64,000 bases of DNA, taken from Burkholderia pyrrocinia. GTDB lineage: Bacteria; Pseudomonadota; Gammaproteobacteria; Burkholderiales; Burkholderiaceae. The position numbers and the translations under genes are program-made. The notes below the pieces were generated by a model. It was not told the origin of the DNA. It made no database searches and saw only the letters and a list, made by a program, of their open reading frames with translations. Below are positions 8,449 to 17,715 of the stretch, in pieces. Location of the stretch: assembly GCF_022809715.1 (NCBI RefSeq), contig NZ_CP094459.1:1674001-1738000 (forward strand). Direction: 5' to 3'. How positions within the stretch are numbered: the first letter of the stretch is position 1; every line of letters begins with the position of its first letter.

Positions 8449-9336
8449 TCACTTCATAGCGGCATCGATGTGTTCTTTGAGGCGCTCAAGAAGCCAGGGC
8501 GCGGTCACCTTAGAGTCGTCACAACGGAGTTCCTCCACGCATTCCGGTTCCAATGCGACGGTGACTGCTATCGCGTTACGCACCAGTCGGTGGAAGGTTG
8601 ACGCGTCGGCTGGAGTGATGGCTTTTTCGGAGTGAAAGTAATCGAGATCGATGTCGAGGATGTACGGTTCCGCTTCCACACTCGCGAGACCCATGCAGGT
8701 TGCCATCCTGTTGGCCGTGGCAAGCTCGTGATCCAAGTAGAGCGACTCGAGCACCTGGCCGGCGCGAACAACCACACATTCATCGTCGTGAGGGACATTG
8801 TCGCAACCAATGGCGCAATCGGCACTGATGGTAAACATGCCATCATCTCTACGAGCGTAATTGAACGGAGGTGTCGGGCGATCCGGCATCGGCTCAGGCG
8901 CCATTCTGGCAAGCAACTGATTGAATCGACGCGAAGTGGCTTCGCTGAAAGCGTCCTCCTCGACCGAAGGCAGCTGATCGGATAGATTGATTGCGAACGC
9001 GCAGGAGATGATGCCTGCCAAGAAAGCGGTGTGAATGTGCTCGTCATGTCGAAGCATACTCACCGCTTTGAGCAATGATTTATCGTCCTTCCAGTCAATG
9101 CTTGCAATCAATTCCGGCAGCATTGCGTTCGATCGATCACTGTCGCCCTTCGTCGCTCGATATCGATGCCCGCGGAATGCATCCACCGTGTCGGTGTGAT
9201 GATCCAGGGTGATCAGGGTGGGAGCAGTTTCAAGACCGCGACGAATGTGTGCCCATGGCATCAAGACAAAGTGGTGCGCTTCGACGATGTAAACGTCCTT
9301 GCCGCCGATGGCGAGCTTTTCATAAAGCTGGTCCAT
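8449..9336 (-). CDS. UPF0489 family protein, arginase-like fold (peptide-arginase relative)
   Basis: A 295-residue protein with the metal-site pattern of the ureohydrolase/arginase fold: VEAHHFV (H21/H22), LDHHTDT (DxHxD, D45-D49) and LDIDLDYF (D228, D230, D232). Members of UPF0489 include enzymes that convert arginine to ornithine in ribosomal peptides, so a metal-dependent hydrolase is likely; the substrate is unknown. No radical-SAM enzyme or obvious precursor peptide is nearby. It starts at the ATG at 9334-9336, with the start region chosen because the domain begins there. Its stop is followed 107 bp later by the AlbA_2 gene on the same strand. Confidence 0.65.
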   Translation of the reverse strand: MDQLYEKLAIGGKDVYIVEAHHFVLMPWAHIRRGLETAPTLITLDHHTDTVDAFRGHRYRATKGDSDRSNAMLPELIASIDWKDDKSLLKAVSMLRHDEHIHTAFLAGIISCAFAINLSDQLPSVEEDAFSEATSRRFNQLLARMAPEPMPDRPTPPFNYARRDDGMFTISADCAIGCDNVPHDDECVVVRAGQVLESLYLDHELATANRMATCMGLASVEAEPYILDIDLDYFHSEKAITPADASTFHRLVRNAIAVTVALEPECVEELRCDDSKVTAPWLLERLKEHIDAAMK

Positions 9337-9639
9337 GATGTCGCTGGGGTTGGTGGATGTAGAGGCCCGGCGCACAGCGAGACGTGGCCGCCAGGGGCGC
9401 GTCGAAAGTGTAGAGAATTGTACGCTCAAGCGGCTCAATAGACTTGAGCCCGAGGGCCCCTGATGATCGCGATGCAATGGCGTTGACGAAAAGTGCGCCA
9501 ATATGGATCGACCAACCGACCTGCGAGCTCGCGCGCTTGCAAGCGCAGTCCCTCGGCCGTGCTGTAGTTGTCCGCGCTGGTGTGCCCGCGCGGCGTGGGG
9601 TGGAAGAAAGACAGGCGCTCGCGAGGAGCGCCCGAAGAG
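9337..9639. other. Gap upstream of the UPF0489 gene, no gene recognised
   Basis: About 300 bp at the junction between the transfer module (RadC-like gene) and the cargo. Open frames run through it on both strands but have no ribosome-binding site or recognisable product. It presumably holds the promoter of the UPF0489/AlbA_2 genes. Confidence 0.35.
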
Positions 9640-10134
9640 TTACAGCAGGCCGGCCTGGGCAAAGGAATACGGCTCGCCTTGGCCGACGATGAAGTGATCG
9701 AGCACGGGGATGCCGATCGAGCTTAGGGCACTCGTGATCTGCGCGGTGATGGTGCGATCGGCCGCACTGGGGTCGGTTCGTCCGGACGGATGGTTGTGCA
9801 CCAGGATGACGGCCGCGGCGTTGTTCGCCAGCGCGCGCTGGAGGATGACGCGAGGGTAGACGGCTGCTTGGTCGATGGTGCCCTTGAACAGCGTTTCGAA
9901 GCAGATCACCCGGTGGGCGTTATCGAGACAGAGGATGGCGAAGGCTTCGTTGACGTTGGTTCCCAGCTTCAAGCGCACGTACTGTCGCACGTCGTCGACG
10001 CCGTTGAGAACGGCATCTCGTTGAAACAACCGGCTCTCCAGTACCTTGATGGCTCGTTGGATGAGGTTCTGCTCTTTCACGGTGAAGCGTGATGCGATGG
10101 GGATTGCCGGCAAGTCGGCATAGGTCTGATCCAT
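9640..10134 (-). CDS. RadC-like JAB/MPN domain protein
   Basis: A 164-residue protein. The C-terminal MPN+/JAB metal-binding motif is complete: a conserved Glu early in the domain, then VHNHPSGRTDPSAADRTIT with HxH and Asp ligands. RadC-like JAB proteins are common on ICEs and genomic islands; the function is unproven, and the old DNA-repair link is doubtful. The ATG at 10132-10134 has a strong AGGAGG ribosome-binding site, so the longer frame upstream is rejected. It is the last gene of the transfer block before the cargo. Confidence 0.85.
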   Translation of the reverse strand: MDQTYADLPAIPIASRFTVKEQNLIQRAIKVLESRLFQRDAVLNGVDDVRQYVRLKLGTNVNEAFAILCLDNAHRVICFETLFKGTIDQAAVYPRVILQRALANNAAAVILVHNHPSGRTDPSAADRTITAQITSALSSIGIPVLDHFIVGQGEPYSFAQAGLL

Positions 10135-10298
10135 GACTTCCTCCTGGGTGCGGAGGGCTCGCCCGTAAGGGACGAGGCCCTTTGGGCGGGGACGATCGGC
10201 ATCCACCGGTTCTGTTGATCCGGCTGTTCGCCGTGGGGATGCGAAGCGAACGGGTGGGTCAGCGAGACGGAGTCGCGCCGTAGCCTTGAAGACCGTGG

Positions 10299-11036
10299 CT
10301 ACCTAGGCATGCCGACATCGTCAGCAGGCATCTCGGTGTGTGGCGTGTCCAATGGATGTGGCGACGCGCCGGCAAGCCAGTCCAAGGCGGAGAGCAGCAC
10401 GTCGCCCTCGACGGCGCCTTGCAGGAGGGTCGAGCCGCCGGTTTCGCGATCGGTCAAGTGCAGTGTTGGCGTGGCGTTGATGCCGGCGTGTACCGCGTCC
10501 TCTGCCTGGCTGCGCACCGCGGCGGCGGACGCTTCGTCGTTGACGCAGTGGCGCACGGCCGGGGTCATCCCTGGCGGTGGCGTATTGTCCGGCAGGCCCT
10601 GGCCATTGCCGCGCGTGTGCAGGTAGATCCAGGCGATGGCATTCCAGAAGGCCGCCGCACCGTTGACCTTGCCGAGGCATTCGGCGAGTCGAGCCTCCTT
10701 CGTCGCGGCCGGTTCGTGGAGTGGCAAGGGGCGGTGATGCCACTGCAACATGACGTCGGGATGCGCATCAACCCACTGCATGAGCCGGGGAAAGTAGGTG
10801 CGGCAGTGATCGCACTCCAGGTCGGCGAACAGCACCAGTGTGAAGCGCGCCTCGGCGTTTCCGTAGCGCCAGGGCGGACCGGAGGTCGTCTCCGCTGCGG
10901 GGGGCGAGGGGGGCGCGCCCGGCGGCGCGGGCGCGCGTGACGGGCGCAGCCACCAGAGAGCGAGCACCATCAGGGCGACGAGCGTCCACACGATCAGCAG
11001 CCGGAGGGGGCGGGAAAGCGGCGGGTTGCGCTTCAT
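10299..11036 (-). CDS. DsbA-family thioredoxin-fold protein of the ICE
   Basis: A 245-residue membrane-anchored periplasmic protein: TM helix at about residues 11-31, Pro/Ala-rich linker, then a thioredoxin fold with the active-site motif CDHC in DLECDHCRTYF and a cis-Pro region NATPTLHL. It probably makes or isomerises disulfides in Cys-rich transfer proteins such as the TraU-like protein. It starts 11 bp after the TraC-like ATPase stop, in the same operon. Confidence 0.85.
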   Translation of the reverse strand: MKRNPPLSRPLRLLIVWTLVALMVLALWWLRPSRAPAPPGAPPSPPAAETTSGPPWRYGNAEARFTLVLFADLECDHCRTYFPRLMQWVDAHPDVMLQWHHRPLPLHEPAATKEARLAECLGKVNGAAAFWNAIAWIYLHTRGNGQGLPDNTPPPGMTPAVRHCVNDEASAAAVRSQAEDAVHAGINATPTLHLTDRETGGSTLLQGAVEGDVLLSALDWLAGASPHPLDTPHTEMPADDVGMPR

Positions 11037-11047
11037 GGTGTCCTCGA

Positions 11048-13921
11048 TCAGCTGGCCAGGTCGAGCGCCAGTGGCTCGATGCCGCGCGCGCGGTCGATTC
11101 GCTCGGCCACCATGAACGCCGCGTCGAGCTCACTGATGCCGTGCTGCTGCATCAGGCGGAAGCGTTCGGCTTTTTCTTCCGGTTCCGTCATCGCCATGGC
11201 CAGGTACAAGCTCGGCGGTACGGCGCGAAACAACACCTCCATGGATTTCGACAGGATGACGCCCTCGGTGAACTTGCCGGCTTCCTTGCGCGCCGATAAC
11301 ATCAGGGCTTTCTGCGACGCATTCAACTCACGGAACCGGGCGATCTTCTCGACTTCGTCCGGCGGCATGCTCAGGCAGATCCACCACTCGATCATGTTGA
11401 GCATGGGCTCGGCGGCCTTCGGCAGGTCGTCCAGGTTTTGCGTCGCCAGCCAGAACCACGCGCCGAGCTTGCGCCACATCTTGGTGATTTTCACGATGTA
11501 GGGCGACAGCAGCGGGTTCTTGGTGATGATGTGCCCTTCATCGGTGACGTTGATGATCGGCCGGCCGAGGAACTGGTCGCGCTCGGCAATGTTGTTCACG
11601 GTGTTGATAAGGCTGATGTAGGCGATCGAGAGCTGGGCGCCGTAGCCTTCACGCGCGAAGGTGGCGAGGTCGACAATGGTGATGTCGACCTCGGGCCACG
11701 GGGTGCCGGGCCGGTCAAACATCTCGCCGTCCACGCCCTGGGTGAACATGTCCATCGCGTCGGCCATTTCCAGCAGCCGCGTGCGCCGCGATTCGGGTAG
11801 CGAAGCGTCGTGGCCTCGCTCGCGCAGCGCATCACGCACGTCGCGCGTCAGTACGGTGCGCTTGTCGGCCACGCAGCGCTTGGCTGCGTCGAGAATGCAC
11901 TGGCGAATCAGGCTGCGGTCGGCGCGTGTCATGCGCGCTTCTTCACGCTCTTCACCACCGGTGATCATCAGGCGCGCGGTGATCTCCAGTTCGCCCAGCA
12001 CATCGCGTTGTTCGTCGCCTTCAGCGTCCGCAGCCGTTGCGTCGACTGCTTCGTCCAGAGCATCGGCATCCAGCGTCTGTACCTTGCCGGGCGTGTCGAC
12101 GAGGCGCCTGGCGTCGGCAAATGGTGCGAGGCTGACGCCGGAGCCCGGCGACAGCTTGACCCGGTGTACGGTCAGCTTCAGGCGTGCCGCGAAATCGCCG
12201 TACAGGCCGAACGAGTTGCCGGCCTCGACGATGAATAATCGCGGCCGGTACACGGCAGTGACCTGGTTGAGAATGTTGTTGAGTGTGGCGCTCTTGCCTG
12301 AGCCGGTTGGGCCGAACAGGAACAGGTGCGCGTTCATTTGCCGGTCGAGCCGGTTCAACGGGTCGAACGTGATGACGCCACCACCGCGGTTGAACATCGT
12401 GATGCCGGGATGCCCGGTGCCCTGGCTGCGTCCCCAGACCGGAGCGAGGTTCGCTGCGTGTTGGGCGAACATCAACTGCGTGTACCACAGGCGTTTGTCT
12501 TTCGCCGGGTCGAACATGCACGGCAGCCAGCGCAGGTAGCTATTCAGCGGCGCCACCTCGTCTTCTTCGCGCACCGGTTGTAGCCCGGCATTGAGCATCA
12601 CGTTTGCCAGTTGCAGGCCGCGCGCGTCGAGCTCGCTCAGGTCACGCCCGCGCAGGTAGAACGCCAGCGCGCCGCGGTAAAGCTTGTGCGAACTGCCGAT
12701 GATGCTGCGTGCCTCTTGCACATCCTCGCGCGCCTGCTCCGAGGCCAGGGTGTCGCCGACGGCCTTCTTGCTCAGATGGTTCAAATGGGCTTCGAGCACG
12801 TCCTGCGGCGTGGCGACCAGGGTCAGGCACATCACCGTGTCTTCTGGCATCTGGTCGAACAGGGCATTGACGGCATCACCGCCTTTGCGTGTCTCGCCGG
12901 TCAGGTGTCCGATGCCAGGCGGCATGCGCAGCCGGTCCACGGTCATGACCCGGTGCGGCATGCCGTCGAAGCGCCACACGCCGTTCTCGACGTCGGAGTG
13001 CGGCTGGCCGAAGAACAGGCGCTGCGCGAACTCCGTGCCGCTGGCCAGTTCGATCTCACCGGGTTCGGCTTCCTCCGGGTAGGCTGCCAACGCATAGAAG
13101 CGCTCGCGGGCGGCCGCCGAGGGGCCGAGCGCCGTGGGGTGGGGGTTGAACCAGCGCAGCAACCAGTCGTGCACGTCTGCCGCTGCCAGACGCCGGCAGC
13201 GGACACCGGCATTGGACAGGCCACCCAACAGCCGTTCGCAGATGACGGTCAGGGCGTGTTCGGGTGACTGCCCACGCCGCGACGTGACAGCCGGCGCGCG
13301 GCGATAGACCACCATGCGCACGCGGCGTTGCTGGCCGCGCCAGGGCAGGCGAGTGACGGTGCTGTCTTCGAACAACCCGCCTGGCGTGGAGATAGCGTGC
13401 AGATGATGGGCGAAGAAGCGTTCGTAGAAGTCGCTGAAGGCGGTGCCCTGCGCGCGCGGTTGGATGTAGCCGTGCAGCGTGGCGAGATAACTGTCCCAGT
13501 CGGTTTCATCCTGGGCATACAGTTGGACGACCCACGGGTTCTCATCCAGTTCGTCGAAGCTGTCCTGCAAGGCGTTTTCCAAGCTGTCGCGCACCCGGGC
13601 TAGCCAGTGCAGTTCACGACCCTCGGTGCCCACGGGGGTGAGTTCGAAGAACGCGGCGACTGATACGCCATCCTCGAGCAGCAGACTGTTCGAGTCCGGC
13701 AGATACTCGACCCACGGCAACATGTCGACGAACGATGGGGCGACATCGTAGAGCGCTTGTTCGTCGGCCAGGGTGGCGCGCTTGCGCTTGTTTGTGGCCG
13801 TCGAGCCCGGCGCGGCGACGCCGCTCTCGGCCAACGTGGTTGTGTGACGCGACCAGGCGTCAGGGGCAGCCGGGGCGGGGGAGGCAGAGATCGAGTGCTT
13901 GCGAGCCAGGGGCCAGGCCAT
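11048..13921 (-). CDS. TraC/VirB4-like conjugative transfer ATPase, PFL_4706 family (TIGR03744)
   Basis: A 957-residue cytoplasmic ATPase that powers pilus assembly and substrate transfer. Walker A is FGPTGSGKS at about residue 537, and Walker B lies near NVTDEGHII at about residue 790. The N-terminal third is the TraC-type scaffold domain. The ATG overlaps the lipoprotein stop (TGATG at 13919-13923), showing tight coupling. Length and motifs match full-length family members, so it is probably functional. Confidence 0.92.
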   Translation of the reverse strand: MAWPLARKHSISASPAPAAPDAWSRHTTTLAESGVAAPGSTATNKRKRATLADEQALYDVAPSFVDMLPWVEYLPDSNSLLLEDGVSVAAFFELTPVGTEGRELHWLARVRDSLENALQDSFDELDENPWVVQLYAQDETDWDSYLATLHGYIQPRAQGTAFSDFYERFFAHHLHAISTPGGLFEDSTVTRLPWRGQQRRVRMVVYRRAPAVTSRRGQSPEHALTVICERLLGGLSNAGVRCRRLAAADVHDWLLRWFNPHPTALGPSAAARERFYALAAYPEEAEPGEIELASGTEFAQRLFFGQPHSDVENGVWRFDGMPHRVMTVDRLRMPPGIGHLTGETRKGGDAVNALFDQMPEDTVMCLTLVATPQDVLEAHLNHLSKKAVGDTLASEQAREDVQEARSIIGSSHKLYRGALAFYLRGRDLSELDARGLQLANVMLNAGLQPVREEDEVAPLNSYLRWLPCMFDPAKDKRLWYTQLMFAQHAANLAPVWGRSQGTGHPGITMFNRGGGVITFDPLNRLDRQMNAHLFLFGPTGSGKSATLNNILNQVTAVYRPRLFIVEAGNSFGLYGDFAARLKLTVHRVKLSPGSGVSLAPFADARRLVDTPGKVQTLDADALDEAVDATAADAEGDEQRDVLGELEITARLMITGGEEREEARMTRADRSLIRQCILDAAKRCVADKRTVLTRDVRDALRERGHDASLPESRRTRLLEMADAMDMFTQGVDGEMFDRPGTPWPEVDITIVDLATFAREGYGAQLSIAYISLINTVNNIAERDQFLGRPIINVTDEGHIITKNPLLSPYIVKITKMWRKLGAWFWLATQNLDDLPKAAEPMLNMIEWWICLSMPPDEVEKIARFRELNASQKALMLSARKEAGKFTEGVILSKSMEVLFRAVPPSLYLAMAMTEPEEKAERFRLMQQHGISELDAAFMVAERIDRARGIEPLALDLAS

Positions 13922-14346
13922 CAGTAGTCCTCCACCCGCTCTCCGGGCAAGGCGTATTGCACGCGCTGGTACAGCGGGAACACCGTGGTGTAGCCGGGCA
14001 CCGGTACTGGATCGGTGCCGGCCAGATGCGGGAAGACGTACATGACCAAGTCCGGGTTCGGCAGCCGGTGGAACTGCCGGTAGATCTCGTTCTGCGCGGT
14101 GCGGGTGTAAGCGCTGCCGTCGATGGCCGCGCCCGATTCGGAAAGCGGGCGACGCAACTGTTGCCGGGCGTCAAACAACTGGCGCGCTGCCTGGCCGCCG
14201 GCGCCGCTGCCACCGCTTTCCTGGTTCCACACGTCGAGCATGCTGTTGCCGTTGTGCGGCAACAGCTTCTCCTTGGTGGTGGCGCAGCCGGCAAGCAACG
14301 CAACTGACACCAGCAGGCCAAGGCGGTTAGTCCAGATCGGGCGCAT
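13921..14346 (-). CDS. Conjugative transfer region lipoprotein (TIGR03751)
   Basis: A 141-residue outer-membrane-type lipoprotein with signal and lipobox VALLAGC (Cys at about residue 20). The mature part is 120 residues and ends in the YQRVQYALPGE region. It is a small VirB7/TraV-like channel component by position (inference). The ATG at 14344-14346 overlaps the end of the PFL_4705 gene by 20 bp; the longer upstream frame reads through that gene and is rejected. Confidence 0.85.
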   Translation of the reverse strand: MRPIWTNRLGLLVSVALLAGCATTKEKLLPHNGNSMLDVWNQESGGSGAGGQAARQLFDARQQLRRPLSESGAAIDGSAYTRTAQNEIYRQFHRLPNPDLVMYVFPHLAGTDPVPVPGYTTVFPLYQRVQYALPGERVEDY

Positions 14347-15778
14347 GCGTGCCTCCGGTGCGGTAGTCGACGCGCCGTCCCTTCGGGTCGTAGTCGATGT
14401 TGATGGAACGTTCGAGGTGCACGGCGACCTTCGCGCCGGGCTGGACATAGACGGCGGCGAACGCCTGCCCGTAGAGCTTGTTCACCCACTGCGACATGTC
14501 TTGCACGCCACCGGCGAGAATGCGGCCCATGGCTTCGTTGCCGGAGATGCCCACGGTGCCGAGCTGCCCGTTGTTACCGGAGACCACGGCGACGCTGCCG
14601 TTATCCGATTTGATCAGCGATGCGGCGGCCGCACCCGCCGCGGTGATCAGTGCTTGGGTGCCGAGGTATTGCTGGGCGTTGCTGCGCCGTTCTCCACTGA
14701 CGCAGGGAATGCCATGCGGATCGCTGATCCAGCCCAGACTGCTGTCGGTGGCGACGCCGCTGGCGCTCTGCGTGTTTCCGCTGTCGTCTTCGTCACGGTC
14801 GTTCCTGTTGGTGCCAGGGACGGTGCGTACCGTCCCGTCCTTGAAGACGAAGGTCATCGAACGGACGTTTCCCCGCACGCACGACAGCGTCCAGTCGCCC
14901 GAGGCCGTGCCGCTGAGAACGGCGCCTGCCACATCGGGCAGGTCGATGCCATTCGCGGTGAGGTTGTCCGGGCCGATCAACACTTTGAACGGGAACGGGT
15001 CGTTGACCGTTCCGTCCACGGGGACCCGGCCAATCAATGCGGTCATGGCGATCGAACCCATGAGTGTCGAGTTCGACGGCACGGTATAGATCGGCTTGAG
15101 CCGGCGCTCCTTGTCCAGATCGCGGTCGCGGTGCCGAATGCTTTCGCCGGGTTGCTCCAGCGCCGTTTGCGCCGGTGCGAAACGGGTTGGGAAGGTCGAC
15201 GCCTTGCTGCTCGAACTTTGTCCGGCCGAGCCTTCAGCGGGACGCGCATCGTTGGGTTCGACCCAGCGCATGCCGCTGCTGAAGGTTTTGCCGTCGCCGC
15301 TTTCCAGGCCCAGGCCAACCGGCAGATCCGCCTGCCCACCGCCATGCCTGGAGAGGTTTTCGAGCCGTTGTTGCATCTCCTGCAGCGCGCCTGCCGTCTG
15401 GTTCTTGTCGCTGTCGAGCGCCGAGCGCTCATCCTGTAGGCGCTGGCGTTCGTCACTGAGCGCACCCTGGATGCGTTGGTCGATCGACGCCTCGCGTTGC
15501 CGCAGGCGCTCGTTTTCTTCTTGCTGCTGCTTGGTGTCGCCCACGGCGCTCTGCAGTTCCGTGCGTAGTTGCTTGACTTGGCCCACTAGGGTGGCGACGG
15601 TGTCGCGTGGGGTGTCGCCCTCAATACCCAGGGCCTTCATTTCGTCGGGGGTCAGGCGCGGGCCGTTGTCGATCACGTTGCCGCCGCGATCGCGCCCGCC
15701 GAACAGCTTGACGCCGACGATCAGCACCAGCAGCACCACGGGCACGACCAGCCACTTCAAGAGGCGGTTACTTTTCAT
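14327..15778 (-). CDS. ICE conjugation protein, PFL_4705 family (TIGR03752, TraB/VirB10-like)
   Basis: A 483-residue protein anchored by one N-terminal TM helix (residues 9-26). A coiled coil follows at about residues 60-145 (TLVGQVKQLRTELQSAVGD onward), then a periplasmic domain. This layout is that of TraB/VirB10 scaffold proteins linking inner and outer membrane channel parts; the equivalence is inferred. It overlaps the preceding gene by 11 bp. Confidence 0.88.
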   Translation of the reverse strand: MKSNRLLKWLVVPVVLLVLIVGVKLFGGRDRGGNVIDNGPRLTPDEMKALGIEGDTPRDTVATLVGQVKQLRTELQSAVGDTKQQQEENERLRQREASIDQRIQGALSDERQRLQDERSALDSDKNQTAGALQEMQQRLENLSRHGGGQADLPVGLGLESGDGKTFSSGMRWVEPNDARPAEGSAGQSSSSKASTFPTRFAPAQTALEQPGESIRHRDRDLDKERRLKPIYTVPSNSTLMGSIAMTALIGRVPVDGTVNDPFPFKVLIGPDNLTANGIDLPDVAGAVLSGTASGDWTLSCVRGNVRSMTFVFKDGTVRTVPGTNRNDRDEDDSGNTQSASGVATDSSLGWISDPHGIPCVSGERRSNAQQYLGTQALITAAGAAAASLIKSDNGSVAVVSGNNGQLGTVGISGNEAMGRILAGGVQDMSQWVNKLYGQAFAAVYVQPGAKVAVHLERSINIDYDPKGRRVDYRTGGTHAPDLD

Positions 15779-16649
15779 CGTGGCCTCCCGCCGTAGGCGT
15801 CGGCAGGTTGAGTGCCGTATCGAATGGGCTGATCGCAGGCAGTAGCGACTCGGCCAGGCCGTGGCCGCGGGTCACTAGGTACACCACTGTGGTGTCGCTG
15901 GCGTGCCCGGCGGGGCCTAGGTCGGGGTGCTGGAAAGTCGCTGCGACGAAGTCGCCTTGCAGTGCACGCGGGTCCAGCGGCAGCGTGGTTCGCGAGGCAT
16001 TGCGCAGACGCACGGCGGTGACCCAGAAACCGTCCAGTTGCCAGGCCGCGAGTGCGTGCGGCTGCACGGGCAATGACGGCAGCAGCGAACCCAACGGCAA
16101 GTCACGCCGTACATGGGCGCGACCGATGCCTTCCACCGATTCGATGGTACGCAGCGGGGCAAACAGGTTTTGCGCGGCATAGCGAGTCAGCACCACCGGC
16201 ACGGGAGATTCTCGCGTGCGGCGCTCGGTCGCTTCTGCGGTGTCCGCCTCTTCGCCGCCCGGCGATTTACCGGTAGCGCCATAGCGCTTGGGCGTGCTGT
16301 CGCCTTCGACAATTCGCACCGGCTCCAGCGCCGGCTGATCCTTGCGCGCTGGTGTGGCGGCAATGTCGAGCAGGATCAGCGCGCCGGTGTCGGCGTCTTG
16401 CAACTGCAGCCGCGACGGTTCGATGACGTCGTTGGCGCGCAGATAAATGGCGCCGCCTGCGCTCTGCACACGCAGCTTGCCGTCCAGTTCGGCCGGTACG
16501 CCGACGCGCACGTTGCGATCGATAAACACGACGCGCTCCTGGTTCACCCGCAGCGGCACCGCCAGTGGCATGCGCTCCCAGCGCAAGATCTCGACGGCCT
16601 GCGCGGTCAGCGGCAGGCCGATCGCGAGGAGGACGAGCAGGCGCTTCAT
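15768..16649 (-). CDS. ICE conjugation protein, PFL_4704 family (TIGR03749, DUF3438)
   Basis: A 293-residue secreted protein with signal peptide (LLVLLAIGLPLTAQA), followed by a beta-rich domain beginning VEILRWERMPLAVPL. Its position next to the TraB-like gene suggests a TraK/VirB9-type outer membrane channel role (inference). It starts four bases inside the upstream DUF2895 gene. Confidence 0.87.
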   Translation of the reverse strand: MKRLLVLLAIGLPLTAQAVEILRWERMPLAVPLRVNQERVVFIDRNVRVGVPAELDGKLRVQSAGGAIYLRANDVIEPSRLQLQDADTGALILLDIAATPARKDQPALEPVRIVEGDSTPKRYGATGKSPGGEEADTAEATERRTRESPVPVVLTRYAAQNLFAPLRTIESVEGIGRAHVRRDLPLGSLLPSLPVQPHALAAWQLDGFWVTAVRLRNASRTTLPLDPRALQGDFVAATFQHPDLGPAGHASDTTVVYLVTRGHGLAESLLPAISPFDTALNLPTPTAGGHDEK

Positions 16650-17326
16650 GGCGTGGCTCCTTCAAGGGGCGTCGTCTTGGCGGAGGTCTCGTCGGTGACC
16701 GGCATCGAAATGCGCTGCGGCGGCTGGCTGTAGCAGTCGAGCGCCAGGCCGAATGGGTTGCGCTCCGGGTCCTGGTCGTAGCGCACGACTTTCAGCGAGT
16801 AGCGCACCTGCGCGCGCTTGACCGGCTCCGCGCCGTAGTACTCGTCGGCGTTGAGGTCCAGCGTGACGATCCAGTCACGGTCCGACATCACCTTGACGCG
16901 CTCGCTCGGGTCGTCGCCGTAGCCGCGGCCAGGGATTTCATAGACGCCGCGTACCCGCTGGCGCAGCTCGCCTGCCGTGCGGCGCGATTCGAAGTCCTGC
17001 TGCAGGTAGGCGCGACACGCGGGTGTCAGGTAGGCTGAAAGCGCATGGAGATTGCGGGCGTAGTCTTGTTCGCCGTCGGTCGGCCAGCGGTGCATCTGCT
17101 GGAAGATGTAGTAGGTGAAGGCGTAGACGCTCTCCGGCGGCACTTCCCACCATTTTCGCGTGCTGCCGGAGCGCAGGTCAGGCGGTACGTGGATGGTCAG
17201 GTCGCGCGGGGCGCGCCACCAGCCTGCGCTCAGCACAAGCAGCAGGACGAACAGTGCGCAGGCACCGATGCGCAGTGTCTTCACGTGGGCGCTTAGATGC
17301 GCGACTTCATTCTTGAAGCGGCTCAT
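16646..17326 (-). CDS. ICE conjugation protein, PFL_4703 family (TIGR03746, DUF2895)
   Basis: A 226-residue inner-membrane protein: one TM helix at residues 18-36, then a periplasmic domain with the YAFTYYIFQQMHRWP region. It resembles TraE/VirB8-type assembly factors in topology (inference). The ATG at 17324-17326 forms an ATGA overlap with the DUF3487 stop; the longer open frame to 17617 is antisense-like read-through and is not used. Confidence 0.87.
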   Translation of the reverse strand: MSRFKNEVAHLSAHVKTLRIGACALFVLLLVLSAGWWRAPRDLTIHVPPDLRSGSTRKWWEVPPESVYAFTYYIFQQMHRWPTDGEQDYARNLHALSAYLTPACRAYLQQDFESRRTAGELRQRVRGVYEIPGRGYGDDPSERVKVMSDRDWIVTLDLNADEYYGAEPVKRAQVRYSLKVVRYDQDPERNPFGLALDCYSQPPQRISMPVTDETSAKTTPLEGATP

Positions 17327-17715
17327 CGCTGACCTCGATGCGTAGTCCAGTAGCCCGAGCGGGTGATCAGGAGTCGTCCTCCCAGCCGTGCCGCCACGGC
17401 TGGGAAACGCAAGGCAAGGCGCCACTGCAACTGTCGATGCAGCCAGGTCTCGGGGCGGCCGCGCTTGAGCCGCCGCAGAAGGCCGCCGCCGATGAACACA
17501 CCGGCGGCGATTCCTGCGACGATCAGTGTCGGCACCAGGGCGATGCTGGAAGCCAGCCAGGCCAGCGGTATCCCGAGCAGGAAACCTGCGCCAGCGGACA
17601 GGCCGGCGCAGATCCACAACTCGTCCGCCGTGAGGCCGCGCACGACCACCGGCTGGCGATTCAGACGGTGCGGGAGAAACACCACCGTGCCGTCCTGATC
17701 GTTAGCCATACTCAT
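17323..17715 (-). CDS. Conjugative transfer region protein, TIGR03750 family (DUF3487)
   Basis: A 130-residue inner-membrane protein beginning around DGTVVFLPHRLNRQPVVVRG, with two adjacent TM helices at about residues 32-75 and a basic C-terminal tail. Size and topology resemble TraL/VirB3. Its start shares the base at 17715 with the preceding stop, so translation is coupled. Confidence 0.87.
   Translation of the reverse strand: MSMANDQDGTVVFLPHRLNRQPVVVRGLTADELWICAGLSAGAGFLLGIPLAWLASSIALVPTLIVAGIAAGVFIGGGLLRRLKRGRPETWLHRQLQWRLALRFPAVAARLGGRLLITRSGYWTTHRGQR

Noticed and set aside
9435..9662. A 75-codon minus-strand frame before the UPF0489 gene
   Set aside because: No ribosome-binding site, no domain, overlaps the RadC-like gene end and the leader region.
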